Assembly: GCF_004116465.1 (NCBI RefSeq)
Contig: NZ_PDJV01000003.1
Span: 186,001-250,000 of the forward strand
Direction: 5' to 3'
Origin: Arcobacter sp. F2176
GTDB lineage: Bacteria > Campylobacterota > Campylobacteria > Campylobacterales > Arcobacteraceae
Length of the DNA stretch: 64,000 bases
A program made the translations under genes and the position numbers. The notes beneath the pieces are model-generated. The model was not told the DNA's origin, did no database searches, and saw nothing but the letters and a program-made list of their open reading frames with translations. Shown one piece after another: positions 1 through 8,720 of this stretch (its first letter is position 1; every line of letters begins with the position of its first letter).

Positions 1-584
1 GTTACTACAACTACAGTGATTCCTAGTTGTTCATTTGCACCTTTTAGTAAGTTCCAGACTACATCAGCTGAATAATCATCAAGGTTACCTGTTGGCTCAT
101 CTGCAATTATTATTTTTGGATTATGTGCTAAAGCTCGTGCTACTGCAACTCTTTGTTGTTCTCCACCACTTAGCTCATTTGGATAATAACCTTTTCTATG
201 AGAAAGTTTTACATGGTTTAGTAGTTTATTTGCTTGTTCAGCTGATATTTCATGAGAGTAACCATTTATTTTAAGAGGTAACATTATGTTTTCTTCTATT
301 GTCCACTCTTGAATTAATTTATAATCTTGAAATATAACACCTACATCTTTTCTTAGATCTCTTAGGTTTCTATTTCCTATGTGTGCTAATTCAAAATTAT
401 CAATTATAAAACTTCCATGTTTTAATGCAATATCCCCATACATTGCTTTTATTAGAGTTGACTTTCCACTTCCACTAGCTCCTCCTATAAATATAAACTC
501 TTTATGCCCTATGTGAAAAGTTCCTTTTTTTATGACAAATTTATTTTCATCATAAGCTAAATATATATTTTTAGCAGTAATCAT
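1..584 (-). CDS. ftsE: Cell-division ABC transporter ATP-binding protein FtsE (partial, C-terminus outside window)
   Basis: This is the ATPase subunit expected to pair with FtsX at the septum, where FtsEX couples ATP hydrolysis to peptidoglycan hydrolase activation. About 194 residues are visible. The sequence shows Walker A (GASGSGKST, about residues 35-43), the ABC signature [14 protein letters not shown] and Walker [13 protein letters not shown]; it runs off the window just before the switch histidine. The start overlaps the end of trmB by 14 bases, so the two are translationally linked. The order trmB-ftsE matches C. jejuni Cj1278c-Cj1277c, which favours FtsE over a LolD-type transporter. 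ftsX is predicted just outside the window. Confidence 0.85.
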   Translation of the reverse strand, partial: MITAKNIYLAYDENKFVIKKGTFHIGHKEFIFIGGASGSGKSTLIKAMYGDIALKHGSFIIDNFELAHIGNRNLRDLRKDVGVIFQDYKLIQEWTIEENIMLPLKINGYSHEISAEQANKLLNHVKLSHRKGYYPNELSGGEQQRVAVARALAHNPKIIIADEPTGNLDDYSADVVWNLLKGANEQLGITVVVV

Positions 585-1773
585 TAGTTAATATCTCTTT
601 CATTTTATTGTGAGCTTTTATATTACTACTTGTTGGAATTGGTTCACCTTGATAGTAAGATATAATTCCATCTCTTATTATTAAATATTTTGATAAGGGT
701 CGGTTAAAAGAACCAAAGGTTATTTGAATAAGTCCAGAGTTTTTTTCATTTTCGATAAGGTAAAAATCTTCAATGTGGTAAAAATAATCATCAAAAATTA
801 CAGCTTTTTGTGATATGTTTTCAAAAGTTTTTATTAAGTTATTTATCTTTCCAAAAGAGAAATCTTTATTTGGTTCAATCTCTTCATCAATAGTAAAAGA
901 GTGCAAAGTTACATCATAAATATTTTTATTTTGCTTTTTCCATCTATCTTCATACTTACTAGATATTGGCAAGTCTTTATTTATATCAATTTCAATTTTT
1001 CCACTGCTTAGGTTTGTCAATAATTCAACACAAAAATCAAAATATTTTCTACTATCAGTTCTAAGTTCTAATGTTCCTGTAAACTTTAATACTCTTTTTG
1101 CTTCATATATGAAATCATTGCTATAAACTCTTCTGTGAGGTTTTTTGTCCCAAGGTACAGGGAAGTGAACAAATATTTTACCAACTGAATTTGATTTAAT
1201 AAACTCCATAAAAAGTCTAGCATCATAATTTACAATTATTATATTTCTGATATTAAGAATTTTTATTTGTTTAAGTACTTGTTCTATAGAAGGAGTATGA
1301 ATCTCTAAACCTATAAATTGAACATCAGGATTATTTTGTGCTTGATATAATAGGTGTCTTCCTGAACCAAATCCAATCTCTATTTGAATCTCATTGCTTG
1401 TTTCAAATTCATTTACAAAATATTCTATATCTTTTAAGTACTCTTTTTGAGGTTCAGCTTTTTGTGAAAAATTACTTGTATTTGAAAACAGTACATTTGC
1501 GTTTGTATGTTTTACATAAGTATTTAAAGCATCTTTTACAATTGTAACAGGAGTAACTCTTGTTATTTTATCTGCTTTTACTATTTTATTTTCTTTATTA
1601 TCTTTTAATGTTAATAAAAAATCTTTTGTCTGATTTGAAACACCTATTTTATACTCTGTTTTTTTAGGTTTTTCACTTACATTATAAGATTTTGCAATAA
1701 ACTTAAAATCAACACCATCTTTATTTGATGGTGTTATTAATTCACCATTATTATTAAATACTATGTGAGGCAT
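571..1773 (-). CDS. trmB: tRNA (guanine-N7)-methyltransferase TrmB, long epsilon-type form
   Basis: This enzyme methylates G46 of tRNA using SAM. The 400-residue protein is much longer than the roughly 240-residue E. coli enzyme. An N-terminal extension of about 120 residues precedes the Rossmann methyltransferase domain. The SAM-binding loop IEIGFGSGRH lies at 131-140 and the family motif FPVPWDKKPHRR at about 204-215. Roughly 130 residues follow the methyltransferase core. It starts 1 base after the stop of the upstream FlpA-like gene and overlaps ftsE downstream, so it sits inside a tight minus-strand operon. Similar long TrmB proteins occur in Campylobacter. The function of the two extensions is unknown. 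Confidence 0.9.
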   Translation of the reverse strand: MPHIVFNNNGELITPSNKDGVDFKFIAKSYNVSEKPKKTEYKIGVSNQTKDFLLTLKDNKENKIVKADKITRVTPVTIVKDALNTYVKHTNANVLFSNTSNFSQKAEPQKEYLKDIEYFVNEFETSNEIQIEIGFGSGRHLLYQAQNNPDVQFIGLEIHTPSIEQVLKQIKILNIRNIIIVNYDARLFMEFIKSNSVGKIFVHFPVPWDKKPHRRVYSNDFIYEAKRVLKFTGTLELRTDSRKYFDFCVELLTNLSSGKIEIDINKDLPISSKYEDRWKKQNKNIYDVTLHSFTIDEEIEPNKDFSFGKINNLIKTFENISQKAVIFDDYFYHIEDFYLIENEKNSGLIQITFGSFNRPLSKYLIIRDGIISYYQGEPIPTSSNIKAHNKMKEILTNDYC

Positions 1774-1774
1774 G

Positions 1775-3049
1775 TTATTTATCTAATAGTTTAGGTAATA
1801 CTAATAGTGTTTCATCTGTTCTTTCTGAAACAATACCATTTTCATCAACTGCTTCAACAGAATAGTTATATTCAACACCTCTTACGATATCTTTGTCTTC
1901 AAATCTTAAGTCTGTAATATTTGTATACTTTTGTTTTCTTACTTTAAAAAAACCATCTTTTATAGTTTTATATACATTGTAAGATACAGCTCTATTATCT
2001 CCTGGTTGCCAATTTAATATAGCTTTTTCACCTTGAATTTGTGCAAGAGTTAAAATAGGTTTATTAAGTTTTGTAAGTGTTATCCCCATTACTGGATTTA
2101 CTTCTTTACTACTTTCTAATCCATCCTTATCAATAGTCGTTATTTTATAAAAGTATCTTTTCCCATCTTCATTTGTAAAATCTTCATAACTAGTTGTATT
2201 TGTATTAAGTTGTTTTAATTCACTAAATGAACCATCCGGGGATGTATTTCTATAGATTTTATATCTTACAACATCAACAGAAGATGAAGGTTGCCAGTTT
2301 AATGTTATTTTTTTAGGTTGATTATTTGTAGCTGTTAAATTTTGAACACCTGCTGGTAAAGCTTTTGTTTGTGCTTTTACTATTTGACTATCTTCTGATG
2401 GTATATCTTGAAATGTATATGCAATTACTTTATATAAATAAACTACATTATCTTTTAAATCAGTATCAATATATTCAGCCTGTAGTCTACCATCTAATGT
2501 TTCTAATTTTTCCCAATCAGGGTCTTGAGGCGTTGATCTAAATATCTTATAATATTTAATTGCTTCATTTTCATGTGGTCTCCAGATTATTTTTATTTGT
2601 CTTGGAAGATTAGAAATTGCTTGAATAAATGCAATTGCTTCAGGTCTTGGTAAAGTCATAACTTGAAACATTTTTGAAGGTCTTGATTCTATGTCATTAG
2701 CTGTACCACTTGAAAAAGTATATGCATATTTTGTGTTTGGCTTTAATTCACTGTCTAAATAATGAGATGAGTATCTATTTTCAATAAATTTTATTAGTTT
2801 TAGTTTTGTACTTTCTTCATTTAAATTTGCTCTGTAAAGATTATATCCAGTAACTCTTGAATCATCAACTTTTTGCCATTCAAAGGCAACTGCTGTCATA
2901 CCTGAAATAGTTCTAATAGAATTTGAATCAATTACTTCTAATGTTTCATCAATCTTAGGTTTATTCCCTTCACCTAAATTTTTTGTACTACAACCACTAA
3001 TCAATAAAATTAAAAGCAGAGCGGATGAAATTTTTATCCATTTTGTCAT
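1775..3049 (-). CDS. flpA: FlpA-like fibronectin type III lipoprotein
   Basis: This is an outer-surface lipoprotein. A signal peptide ends in the lipobox LISGC, with Cys20 as the lipidation site. The rest is built from fibronectin type III-like units: four repeats of the core W-x-(P/x)...Y-x-(I/V/L)-Y/F-(R/K) begin near residues 56, 154, 250 and 347. C. jejuni FlpA (Cj1279c) is a fibronectin-binding adhesin in the same gene order. The start has a strong ribosome site (GGAGAC, 6 bases before ATG) and lies inside the end of the RluD-type gene, overlapping it by 53 bases. Homology to FlpA is inferred from domain type, lipobox and synteny; fibronectin binding in this organism is not shown. Confidence 0.8.
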   Translation of the reverse strand: MTKWIKISSALLLILLISGCSTKNLGEGNKPKIDETLEVIDSNSIRTISGMTAVAFEWQKVDDSRVTGYNLYRANLNEESTKLKLIKFIENRYSSHYLDSELKPNTKYAYTFSSGTANDIESRPSKMFQVMTLPRPEAIAFIQAISNLPRQIKIIWRPHENEAIKYYKIFRSTPQDPDWEKLETLDGRLQAEYIDTDLKDNVVYLYKVIAYTFQDIPSEDSQIVKAQTKALPAGVQNLTATNNQPKKITLNWQPSSSVDVVRYKIYRNTSPDGSFSELKQLNTNTTSYEDFTNEDGKRYFYKITTIDKDGLESSKEVNPVMGITLTKLNKPILTLAQIQGEKAILNWQPGDNRAVSYNVYKTIKDGFFKVRKQKYTNITDLRFEDKDIVRGVEYNYSVEAVDENGIVSERTDETLLVLPKLLDK

Positions 3050-3959
3050 TTATAGTCTCCATATTAAAGTTTTCATTTAAAAATTTATTTATATCGTTTG
3101 TTATGTTTGCTTTAAAATCCATTTTTTCATTTGTGATAGGATGGATTAAATATAAGTTAAAAGCATGTAGATAAAACCGATTTATTTTATTTAATTCGCC
3201 CTTAAAGCCATATAAATTATCACCTAATATATGTCGATTGATACTATTTAAATGAACTCTAATTTGATGTGTTCTTCCAGTAAAAAGTTTACAACAAATT
3301 AGTTCATATTTTTCATCTTTACTAATATCAATTTTTGCAAAGGCAGTTTTTGCATTTTTGCCTTTTTCAACAATTCCCATTTTTAATCTATTATTTGGAT
3401 TTCTAGCTATTGGTCTATCAATTACAATATTATCTTTTAAGGGCATATCAATTATTGCTAAATAATATCTTCCCATAGTTTTGTCTTCAAGTTGTTTTGA
3501 TAAAGCCACATGTGCTTCATTTGTTTTTGCAACAACCATAACTCCACTTGTTCCCTTATCTAATCTATGTACAATACCATGTCTTTCTTCTCCACTAATA
3601 GTAGAAAGTGATATATCTTTAGTCTTTAGCCAATCTACTAAAGTAGGTTCTTTTACACTTGCAGCTGGATGAACAACTAAATTGTAAGGTTTATTTACAA
3701 CTAAAATATGTTCATCTTCATATATTATTTCAACATCAAAGTCAACATCAAAGTTAATGCTTTCTTCAACTTCTGGAAGTTCTACTAAGATCTCTTGATT
3801 TTCTTTTAATTTATAACCTGTTTTTATGATGATTTTATCATCAACTTTCACATACTCTTTTTTTATTAGTTGTTCTATTTGATTTCTTGACTCACCAAGC
3901 TTTTCAGACAAAAATTTATCTAATCTTGATTCTTCAAAAACAATAAAGTTTTTATGCAT
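2997..3959 (-). CDS. RluD/RluC-type 23S rRNA pseudouridine synthase
   Basis: This enzyme converts uridines in 23S rRNA to pseudouridine. An S4 RNA-binding domain covers roughly residues 5-65. The catalytic domain contains the signature HRLDKGTSG, with the catalytic Asp near residue 134, and the later GRTHQIRVHL motif. The ATG at 3959 was chosen because an AAAGAG ribosome site precedes it; an in-frame ATG at 3977 and a longer frame to 3995 lack one and would overlap rodA. It is the first gene of the minus-strand operon. A GGTATAAT box at 4036-4041 on the minus strand, inside rodA, is a plausible promoter. Which uridine is modified cannot be told. Confidence 0.85.
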   Translation of the reverse strand: MHKNFIVFEESRLDKFLSEKLGESRNQIEQLIKKEYVKVDDKIIIKTGYKLKENQEILVELPEVEESINFDVDFDVEIIYEDEHILVVNKPYNLVVHPAASVKEPTLVDWLKTKDISLSTISGEERHGIVHRLDKGTSGVMVVAKTNEAHVALSKQLEDKTMGRYYLAIIDMPLKDNIVIDRPIARNPNNRLKMGIVEKGKNAKTAFAKIDISKDEKYELICCKLFTGRTHQIRVHLNSINRHILGDNLYGFKGELNKINRFYLHAFNLYLIHPITNEKMDFKANITNDINKFLNENFNMETINDKMDKNFIRSAFNFID

Positions 3960-3978
3960 ATTTTGATACTCTTTCATT

Positions 3979-5085
3979 ATGAGATTTATTGACAAAAGAA
4001 TTATTTCGCAATTTGATTATCCCTTGATTGCTTTTATTATACCATTAATAGCATTATCTTACCAATTAGTTAGTGAAATAAATGAAAATTTAGCCCAAAG
4101 ACAGCTTGGATATTATGCACTTTCTATATTTTTATTCTTAGGTGTTTTTATTTTGCCCTTAAGAAGAAACTTAAGAATTATTCCATTTCTTTATTGGCTT
4201 GGAGTTGGTCTATTATTATGTGTTAATTTATTTGGTATATCAAAACTTGGTGCTCAAAGATGGATAGAAATACCTTTTATTGATATGACAATCCAACCCT
4301 CAGAATTAATAAAACCTATATTTTTATTAATGATTGGATATTTAGTTAAAAATAGACCACCACCAATAGGGGGATATAATTTAAAAGACTTTTTGTACTT
4401 TTCAATATATATTCTAATTCCCTTTGTTTCAATAGCAAAAGAGCCAGATTTAGGTACTGCTTTGATACTTTTATTAGTAGGATATGGAGTATTATTTATT
4501 ATTGGAGTTAATTGGCGAATATGGGCAACAATAATAGTAGTTTTAGGTATTGCATCTCCTTTTATTTATAATAACATGATAAAAGATTATCAAAAGCAAA
4601 GAATTAAAGACTTTATATCAGAAGAACCTAGTTACCATGTCCAACAATCGATAATAGCAATTGGTTCAGGGGGGCTTACTGGTAAATCATCTGAAGATGC
4701 AACCCAGGCACAATTAAAATTTTTACCAATTGCAACAAGTGATTTTATATTTGCATATTTAGTTGAAAGACATGGATACATAGGAGCAATATTTCTTATA
4801 TTGATTTATATCTTACTTGTATTGCATCTGTTATCCATGAATTACTACTTTTCAGATGATTATGTAATTCGCTGTTTTGCCTCCGGAATAGCTTTATTAG
4901 TATTTTTAGATATGAGTGTAAATATTTTTATGGTTATTGGTTTTGCACCCGTTGTAGGACTGCCATTACCTTTGGTTTCATATGGTGGTAGTTCTTTTAT
5001 TAATTTTATTGTAATATTCGCAATTTTAGAAAACCTATTAGCATTTAGGTTTATGGATTTATATAATTTTGAAAGGAAACTTTAA
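3979..5085 (+). CDS. rodA: Rod-shape SEDS peptidoglycan polymerase RodA (MrdB)
   Basis: RodA is the glycosyltransferase of the elongasome and works with a class B penicillin-binding protein to build lateral-wall peptidoglycan. The 368-residue protein is almost wholly hydrophobic, with about ten membrane segments. It carries SEDS landmarks: GAQRWIEI followed by QPSELIKP, the loop with AKEPDLGTALI, and a C-terminal PLPLVSYGGSS. It starts only 19 bases from the divergent RluD-type gene, with no good ribosome site. It overlaps speB by one base (TAATG). Synteny with Cj1282 (mrdB) supports RodA over FtsW. Confidence 0.93.
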   Translation: MRFIDKRIISQFDYPLIAFIIPLIALSYQLVSEINENLAQRQLGYYALSIFLFLGVFILPLRRNLRIIPFLYWLGVGLLLCVNLFGISKLGAQRWIEIPFIDMTIQPSELIKPIFLLMIGYLVKNRPPPIGGYNLKDFLYFSIYILIPFVSIAKEPDLGTALILLLVGYGVLFIIGVNWRIWATIIVVLGIASPFIYNNMIKDYQKQRIKDFISEEPSYHVQQSIIAIGSGGLTGKSSEDATQAQLKFLPIATSDFIFAYLVERHGYIGAIFLILIYILLVLHLLSMNYYFSDDYVIRCFASGIALLVFLDMSVNIFMVIGFAPVVGLPLPLVSYGGSSFINFIVIFAILENLLAFRFMDLYNFERKL

Positions 5086-5936
5086 TGGAAGCACAAAACA
5101 GTAGTTTTATTGGCTTTGAAAATGATTACGAAGAATCAAAAGCAGTTTTATTTGGAGCACCATTTGATGGAACTACTTCATTTAAACCAGGAGCTAGATT
5201 CGCACCCCCTGCGATGAGACAAGATTCTTGGGCAATAGAGAGTTATAGCCCATATTTTGACAGTGATTTAGAAGATTTAAAATTATTTGATTATGGAGAT
5301 TTAGAATTACCCTTTGGAGATAAAAAAAATGCCTTAAGAATGATTCAAGAACATGTTCAAGAAATCATTGATGCAAATAAAATCCCAATTATGATTGGTG
5401 GGGAACATTTAGTTTCACTGGCTCCTGTAAAAGCTTTAAGTAAAAAGTATGATGATTTAAATATTATACACTTTGATGCACACACAGATTTAAGAGAAGA
5501 TTATCTTGGAGAAGCTTTAAGTCATGCAACAGTTATTAGAAGAATTTATGATCAAGTAGGTGATGGAAAAGTAAATCAATTCTGTATTCGTTCTGGATTA
5601 AAAGAGGAATTTGAATGGGCAAAAAAACACACTCATTTAGAAAAATTCACCTTTAATACTTTACCATCTTGTGTGAAAAGATTAAAAGACAAACCTGTCT
5701 ATATTACTATTGATTTAGATGTTTTAGACCCTTCTGTGATGCCAGGAACAGGAACTCCAGAACCAGGTGGAATAGATTTTCATGATATGATGAATATAAT
5801 AAAAGAGTTAAGTAAACTAAATAATGTAGTTGGGATGGATGTTGTTGAATTAAGTCCCAAATATGATGCAAGTGGAATATCTACAGCAGTTGCATGTAAA
5901 ACTTTGAGAGAACTTGTTTTAGCAACTGTAAAATAA
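5085..5936 (+). CDS. speB: Agmatinase (ureohydrolase family)
   Basis: Agmatinase hydrolyses agmatine to putrescine and urea using a dinuclear manganese site. The 283-residue protein has the three ureohydrolase motifs: GGEHLVSLAP with ligand His108, HFDAHTDL with Asp131, His133 and Asp135, and later TIDLDVLDP followed by GTGTPEPGG. The first motif has GGEH where many relatives have GGDH; the histidine ligand is kept. Its ATG overlaps the rodA stop by one base, so they are probably co-transcribed. Arginase or formiminoglutamase are alternatives; the GTGTPEPGG loop and overall length favour agmatinase. Confidence 0.85.
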   Translation: MEAQNSSFIGFENDYEESKAVLFGAPFDGTTSFKPGARFAPPAMRQDSWAIESYSPYFDSDLEDLKLFDYGDLELPFGDKKNALRMIQEHVQEIIDANKIPIMIGGEHLVSLAPVKALSKKYDDLNIIHFDAHTDLREDYLGEALSHATVIRRIYDQVGDGKVNQFCIRSGLKEEFEWAKKHTHLEKFTFNTLPSCVKRLKDKPVYITIDLDVLDPSVMPGTGTPEPGGIDFHDMMNIIKELSKLNNVVGMDVVELSPKYDASGISTAVACKTLRELVLATVK

Positions 5937-5961
5937 AAGATAGAAAATTCTATCTTTTATT
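5932..5961. terminator. Bidirectional intrinsic terminator between speB and the dehalogenase-like gene
   Basis: A 14-base-pair perfect stem (5932-5945 with 5948-5961, two-base loop) has A-rich and T-rich arms. It includes the stop codons of both convergent genes, so it can end transcription from either side. Confidence 0.75.
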
Positions 5962-6957
5962 TATAAGTTTTCTTAATGCATATACGAAACTTTCAGGACT
6001 ATCTTCTTGACTATAATGATTTACATTTGTTAATAGCTGAACATTTCCTTGTGGATAAATAGATCTCCACTTTGCAACATTTTGAGATGTCCCAAACCAA
6101 GGATCTTTCTCTCCAAAAATAAACTCTACAGGCTTATCTTTCAGTAAAGGTAATTTTGATTCTAAGTTATTTAACCAAGGTGTTGCATTTGTAATTTCTT
6201 GGGGAAAAACTAAAGTTGGGATTCTACTTTTGAGAGTAGGGAAGGGCATTTTATATGCATCTGTAATTTTTTTATTATTTTTAGATGTTTCATTTAGAAT
6301 ACTTGGCATTAATGAAGCTGAAAAATGGTTTTTTTCTAAAACTAATTTTTTCATTTTTTCTGTTTTCATAAGTTCAGAGAATTCTTTTAATTTTCCACTA
6401 GCTTCCCATGCCCAAGTATTTGAGATTACTAACCCTAATATTTTTTCTGGATTATCAGTTGCTATGGTAAGCCCAATAGGTCCACCCCAGTCTTGCACAA
6501 CCAGAATATATTTATCAAGTTTTAAATGATTATTTATTAAAGCTTTAACCCATTTCGTATGTTCTTGAGGTGTAAAATTAAAGTTTTTTGGAGTATCTGA
6601 AAAACCAAAACCTGGTAAGTCAAAAGCAATAACTCTTGCTTCCTTTGACAAGGCTTTTATAATTTTTCTATTTATAAATGACCAATCAGGATTTCCATGG
6701 GTTAAAACAATTGGAATCCCTTCTCCTTCATCAATATAATGCATTGAAGTTCCATCTTTTTCAAACCAATTACTTTTAAAAGGGTATTCTTCCTTATCTA
6801 CAATAAAAGGTCTTTGTTTTTTATTTTTTGTATCTTTATTAAAAATAATTGGGTCAGCTTTTTGTTTATATATGTCAGTTTGCCCATAACTATTACTTGG
6901 TAAAGTTAATATTGAAATACTTGCCACTAGAAGTGATGAAAAAAGTTTTTTCTTCAT
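5950..6957 (-). CDS. Exported alpha/beta hydrolase, haloalkane dehalogenase-like
   Basis: This probably hydrolyses carbon-halogen or ester bonds. Residues 1-25 form a Sec signal peptide (MKKKLFSSLLVAS... ending SYGQ). The fold has the haloalkane dehalogenase set: HGNPDW at 87-92 (oxyanion and halide region), nucleophile Asp156 followed by Trp157 in VVQDWGGPIG, acid Asp285 in FGEKDPWFG and base His314 in NHYSQEDSPE. The DW pair after the oxyanion loop is typical of haloalkane dehalogenases, while fluoroacetate dehalogenases and epoxide hydrolases differ there. A TetR gene lies just upstream, with two operator-like boxes between them, so inducible control is likely. The substrate is unknown; a signal peptide is unusual for this family. 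Confidence 0.75.
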   Translation of the reverse strand: MKKKLFSSLLVASISILTLPSNSYGQTDIYKQKADPIIFNKDTKNKKQRPFIVDKEEYPFKSNWFEKDGTSMHYIDEGEGIPIVLTHGNPDWSFINRKIIKALSKEARVIAFDLPGFGFSDTPKNFNFTPQEHTKWVKALINNHLKLDKYILVVQDWGGPIGLTIATDNPEKILGLVISNTWAWEASGKLKEFSELMKTEKMKKLVLEKNHFSASLMPSILNETSKNNKKITDAYKMPFPTLKSRIPTLVFPQEITNATPWLNNLESKLPLLKDKPVEFIFGEKDPWFGTSQNVAKWRSIYPQGNVQLLTNVNHYSQEDSPESFVYALRKLINKR

Positions 6958-6986
6958 ATTTTGTCCTTTTTTTTAATTAAAATATA

Positions 6987-7000
6987 ATACCAGCTAGTAT
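6987..7000. promoter_or_regulatory. TetR operator candidate, copy 1
   Basis: The sequence ATACCAGCTAGTAT fits ATACC-N4-AGTAT, a near-palindrome also found at 7022-7035 and 7666-7679. It lies about 30 bases before the dehalogenase-like gene start, where a repressor could block its promoter. Confidence 0.65.
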
Positions 7001-7021
7001 TTTAATATTTACTTAAATTTA

Positions 7022-7035
7022 ATACCGATTAGTAT
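7022..7035. promoter_or_regulatory. TetR operator candidate, copy 2
   Basis: The sequence ATACCGATTAGTAT is 35 bases from copy 1, measured start to start, and shares its outer half-sites. Two boxes upstream of the regulated gene suggest cooperative repression. Binding is inferred from position and symmetry. Confidence 0.65.
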
Positions 7036-7061
7036 CTTAATTAAAAGTTATAAGGAAGTTT

Positions 7062-7661
7062 TTATTTAAAATTCGAAAAAGCAAGAGTTAGCATATCTTT
7101 TACCATTAGAACATCCATTCCATTATATACTCTTGTCATGGCTATACTTACTTGTGCATCAATATAATTAACAGCAAGTTCTGTGGAGATATTTTTAGAA
7201 AATTCATTTTGATTTTTTGATTTCTCTATCCATTTTGTAAAAGATTTTATGTATTCATTTTGCATAAGTTCAATTTGTTTTTTACTATCTTTTCCTAATG
7301 GATAGTTTAAATCCCTTGATCTTAAAAAAAGGCAACCATTTAGATTTTGACTTTTAGTTGTTAATATTAAAATAAACTCATCTAGAATTTTTCTAAAAGG
7401 TTTATTTTGTAAAAAAATTTTGTGGATCTCTCTTATTACTTGATTATGATAATGTTTTAGTACAGCAGTAATTAACCCATCATCGCTTCCAAATTCACGA
7501 TAAATTCCCGGTTTAGAAACTTTTGCTCTTTTGCAAATCTCATTTAAAGAAATATTTTCTATTCCTTCTTCCCAGTAAGCATTCATTCCTATATTTAAAA
7601 TATTGTCTTTATTAAGTGTTTTGGGACGACCTCTTGTCCTCTTTTTTTCTTCTATGCTCAT
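7062..7661 (-). CDS. TetR/AcrR-family transcriptional regulator
   Basis: This is a one-component repressor of 199 residues. The N-terminal helix-turn-helix spans about residues 20-60 and includes the typical stretch ISLNEICKRAKVSKPGIYREFGS. The all-helical C-terminal half (about 70-199) would bind the inducer; it is not diagnostic of a ligand. The start has a GAAGG ribosome site 7 bases upstream, and an operator-like box overlaps that site, suggesting autorepression. The next gene downstream on the same strand is the dehalogenase-like gene, preceded by two copies of the same box, so that gene is the likely target. Confidence 0.9.
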   Translation of the reverse strand: MSIEEKKRTRGRPKTLNKDNILNIGMNAYWEEGIENISLNEICKRAKVSKPGIYREFGSDDGLITAVLKHYHNQVIREIHKIFLQNKPFRKILDEFILILTTKSQNLNGCLFLRSRDLNYPLGKDSKKQIELMQNEYIKSFTKWIEKSKNQNEFSKNISTELAVNYIDAQVSIAMTRVYNGMDVLMVKDMLTLAFSNFK

Positions 7662-7665
7662 TTTT

Positions 7666-7679
7666 ATACCTTCAAGTAT
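7666..7679. promoter_or_regulatory. TetR operator candidate, copy 3 (autoregulatory)
   Basis: The sequence ATACCTTCAAGTAT fits the same ATACC-N4-AGTAT pattern as the two boxes near 7000. It overlaps the ribosome site of the tetR gene, so a bound repressor would also shut off its own expression. Confidence 0.6.
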
Positions 7680-7751
7680 AATTATATTTTTTTGCAGGTT
7701 AAGGTGAGTTTAAAGTAAGACTTAAGTTAAAATAGTTAAGCCTTATTCTTA

Positions 7752-8672
7752 TTAGTTTTCTTCCATTATTTTTTTTACTTCATGAAGTAATTCAATCGAA
7801 GCCTCAATCTCTTCTTTTCTGATTGCTACACTTTCAACATTACAGCCAATTGGAATACCTCTATCTCTTCCAAAAGTATAAAGTTCTCTAAAGATATCAA
7901 CACAAAGTTTCATAGAATCATGTAAGATATTTCCAGAAGCTTTCAAATCCTCTTCTAAATAGTTTGGAATACTAATACCAAGCCATTTCATAAAATCAAG
8001 TGTTTTTGCACTTCCACAAGGTGTTAATGTAAATATGATTGGTACAACTTCTTTTTCATTATCTTTTGCATACTTTGCATAATCAGTTAAAAATATTTTT
8101 GATGCTTCAAGGTTATATACACATTGTGTTATGAAGTATTCACAAGAGTTATCAATTTTAGAAAATACTCTTAAATGCTCATCATGTTTTACCATGTGTC
8201 GTTCTGGAATAGCAATTCCACCCATACAAAGGTTATTATTAACTTCTTTTTTTAATCTATATGCCTCTTTTAGAGTCATTGGCTTTTTTTGCTCTCTTGA
8301 AGCAGCTCCTACAAAGACTGAATGAACTTGATTCTCTTTTGTTAATTCTAACCAAACTGGAAAAGTCTTTTCATCATAATTTCCTACAGCTCTATAAACA
8401 ACCCTTGGAATAACTAAATCTTTTAAATAAGTTCTTGAATACTCACAAGGGTCTAATGTCTTAATAAAAGGAAAAGGTCTTTTTTCATCTGTTCTATCTG
8501 ATTCATCTTGGATATCATAAAGGACTAAGCCATCAATTGGAAGATTGGAAATCCTTTCAATATGTTTTTGGGCTATTGCTTGTATTTCTTCTTCAGTATG
8601 TTTTATTTTTGGGGGAGTAATACCATATAATAGTATTCCACTGTTTTTATTTCGTATTTTATCAGTTAACAT
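7752..8672 (-). CDS. Methylenetetrahydrofolate reductase-family protein (TIM barrel)
   Basis: This 306-residue protein resembles the MTHFR superfamily, which uses flavin to reduce methylenetetrahydrofolate. Visible landmarks are LYGITPPK near the N-terminus, VLYDIQDESDRT (about residues 50-62) and GGIAIPERH (about 150-158), which resembles the MTHFR stretch that ends in PEGH. The segment with NVESVAIRKEEI near the C-terminus is shared with atypical MTHFR-like proteins. It is not a close match to classical MetF. It follows tonB on the minus strand after a 48-base gap, with an AAGAGA ribosome site. The reaction is uncertain. Confidence 0.55.
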   Translation of the reverse strand: MLTDKIRNKNSGILLYGITPPKIKHTEEEIQAIAQKHIERISNLPIDGLVLYDIQDESDRTDEKRPFPFIKTLDPCEYSRTYLKDLVIPRVVYRAVGNYDEKTFPVWLELTKENQVHSVFVGAASREQKKPMTLKEAYRLKKEVNNNLCMGGIAIPERHMVKHDEHLRVFSKIDNSCEYFITQCVYNLEASKIFLTDYAKYAKDNEKEVVPIIFTLTPCGSAKTLDFMKWLGISIPNYLEEDLKASGNILHDSMKLCVDIFRELYTFGRDRGIPIGCNVESVAIRKEEIEASIELLHEVKKIMEEN

Positions 8673-8720
8673 AATTCTCTTTTAAATAAATAATTTTTGC
8701 ATATTCTACAAAGATTTTTA

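Noticed and set aside
3960-3995. Longer start for the RluD-type gene overlapping rodA
   Set aside because: No ribosome site at 3977 or 3995; 3959 has AAAGAG and a typical family N-terminus.
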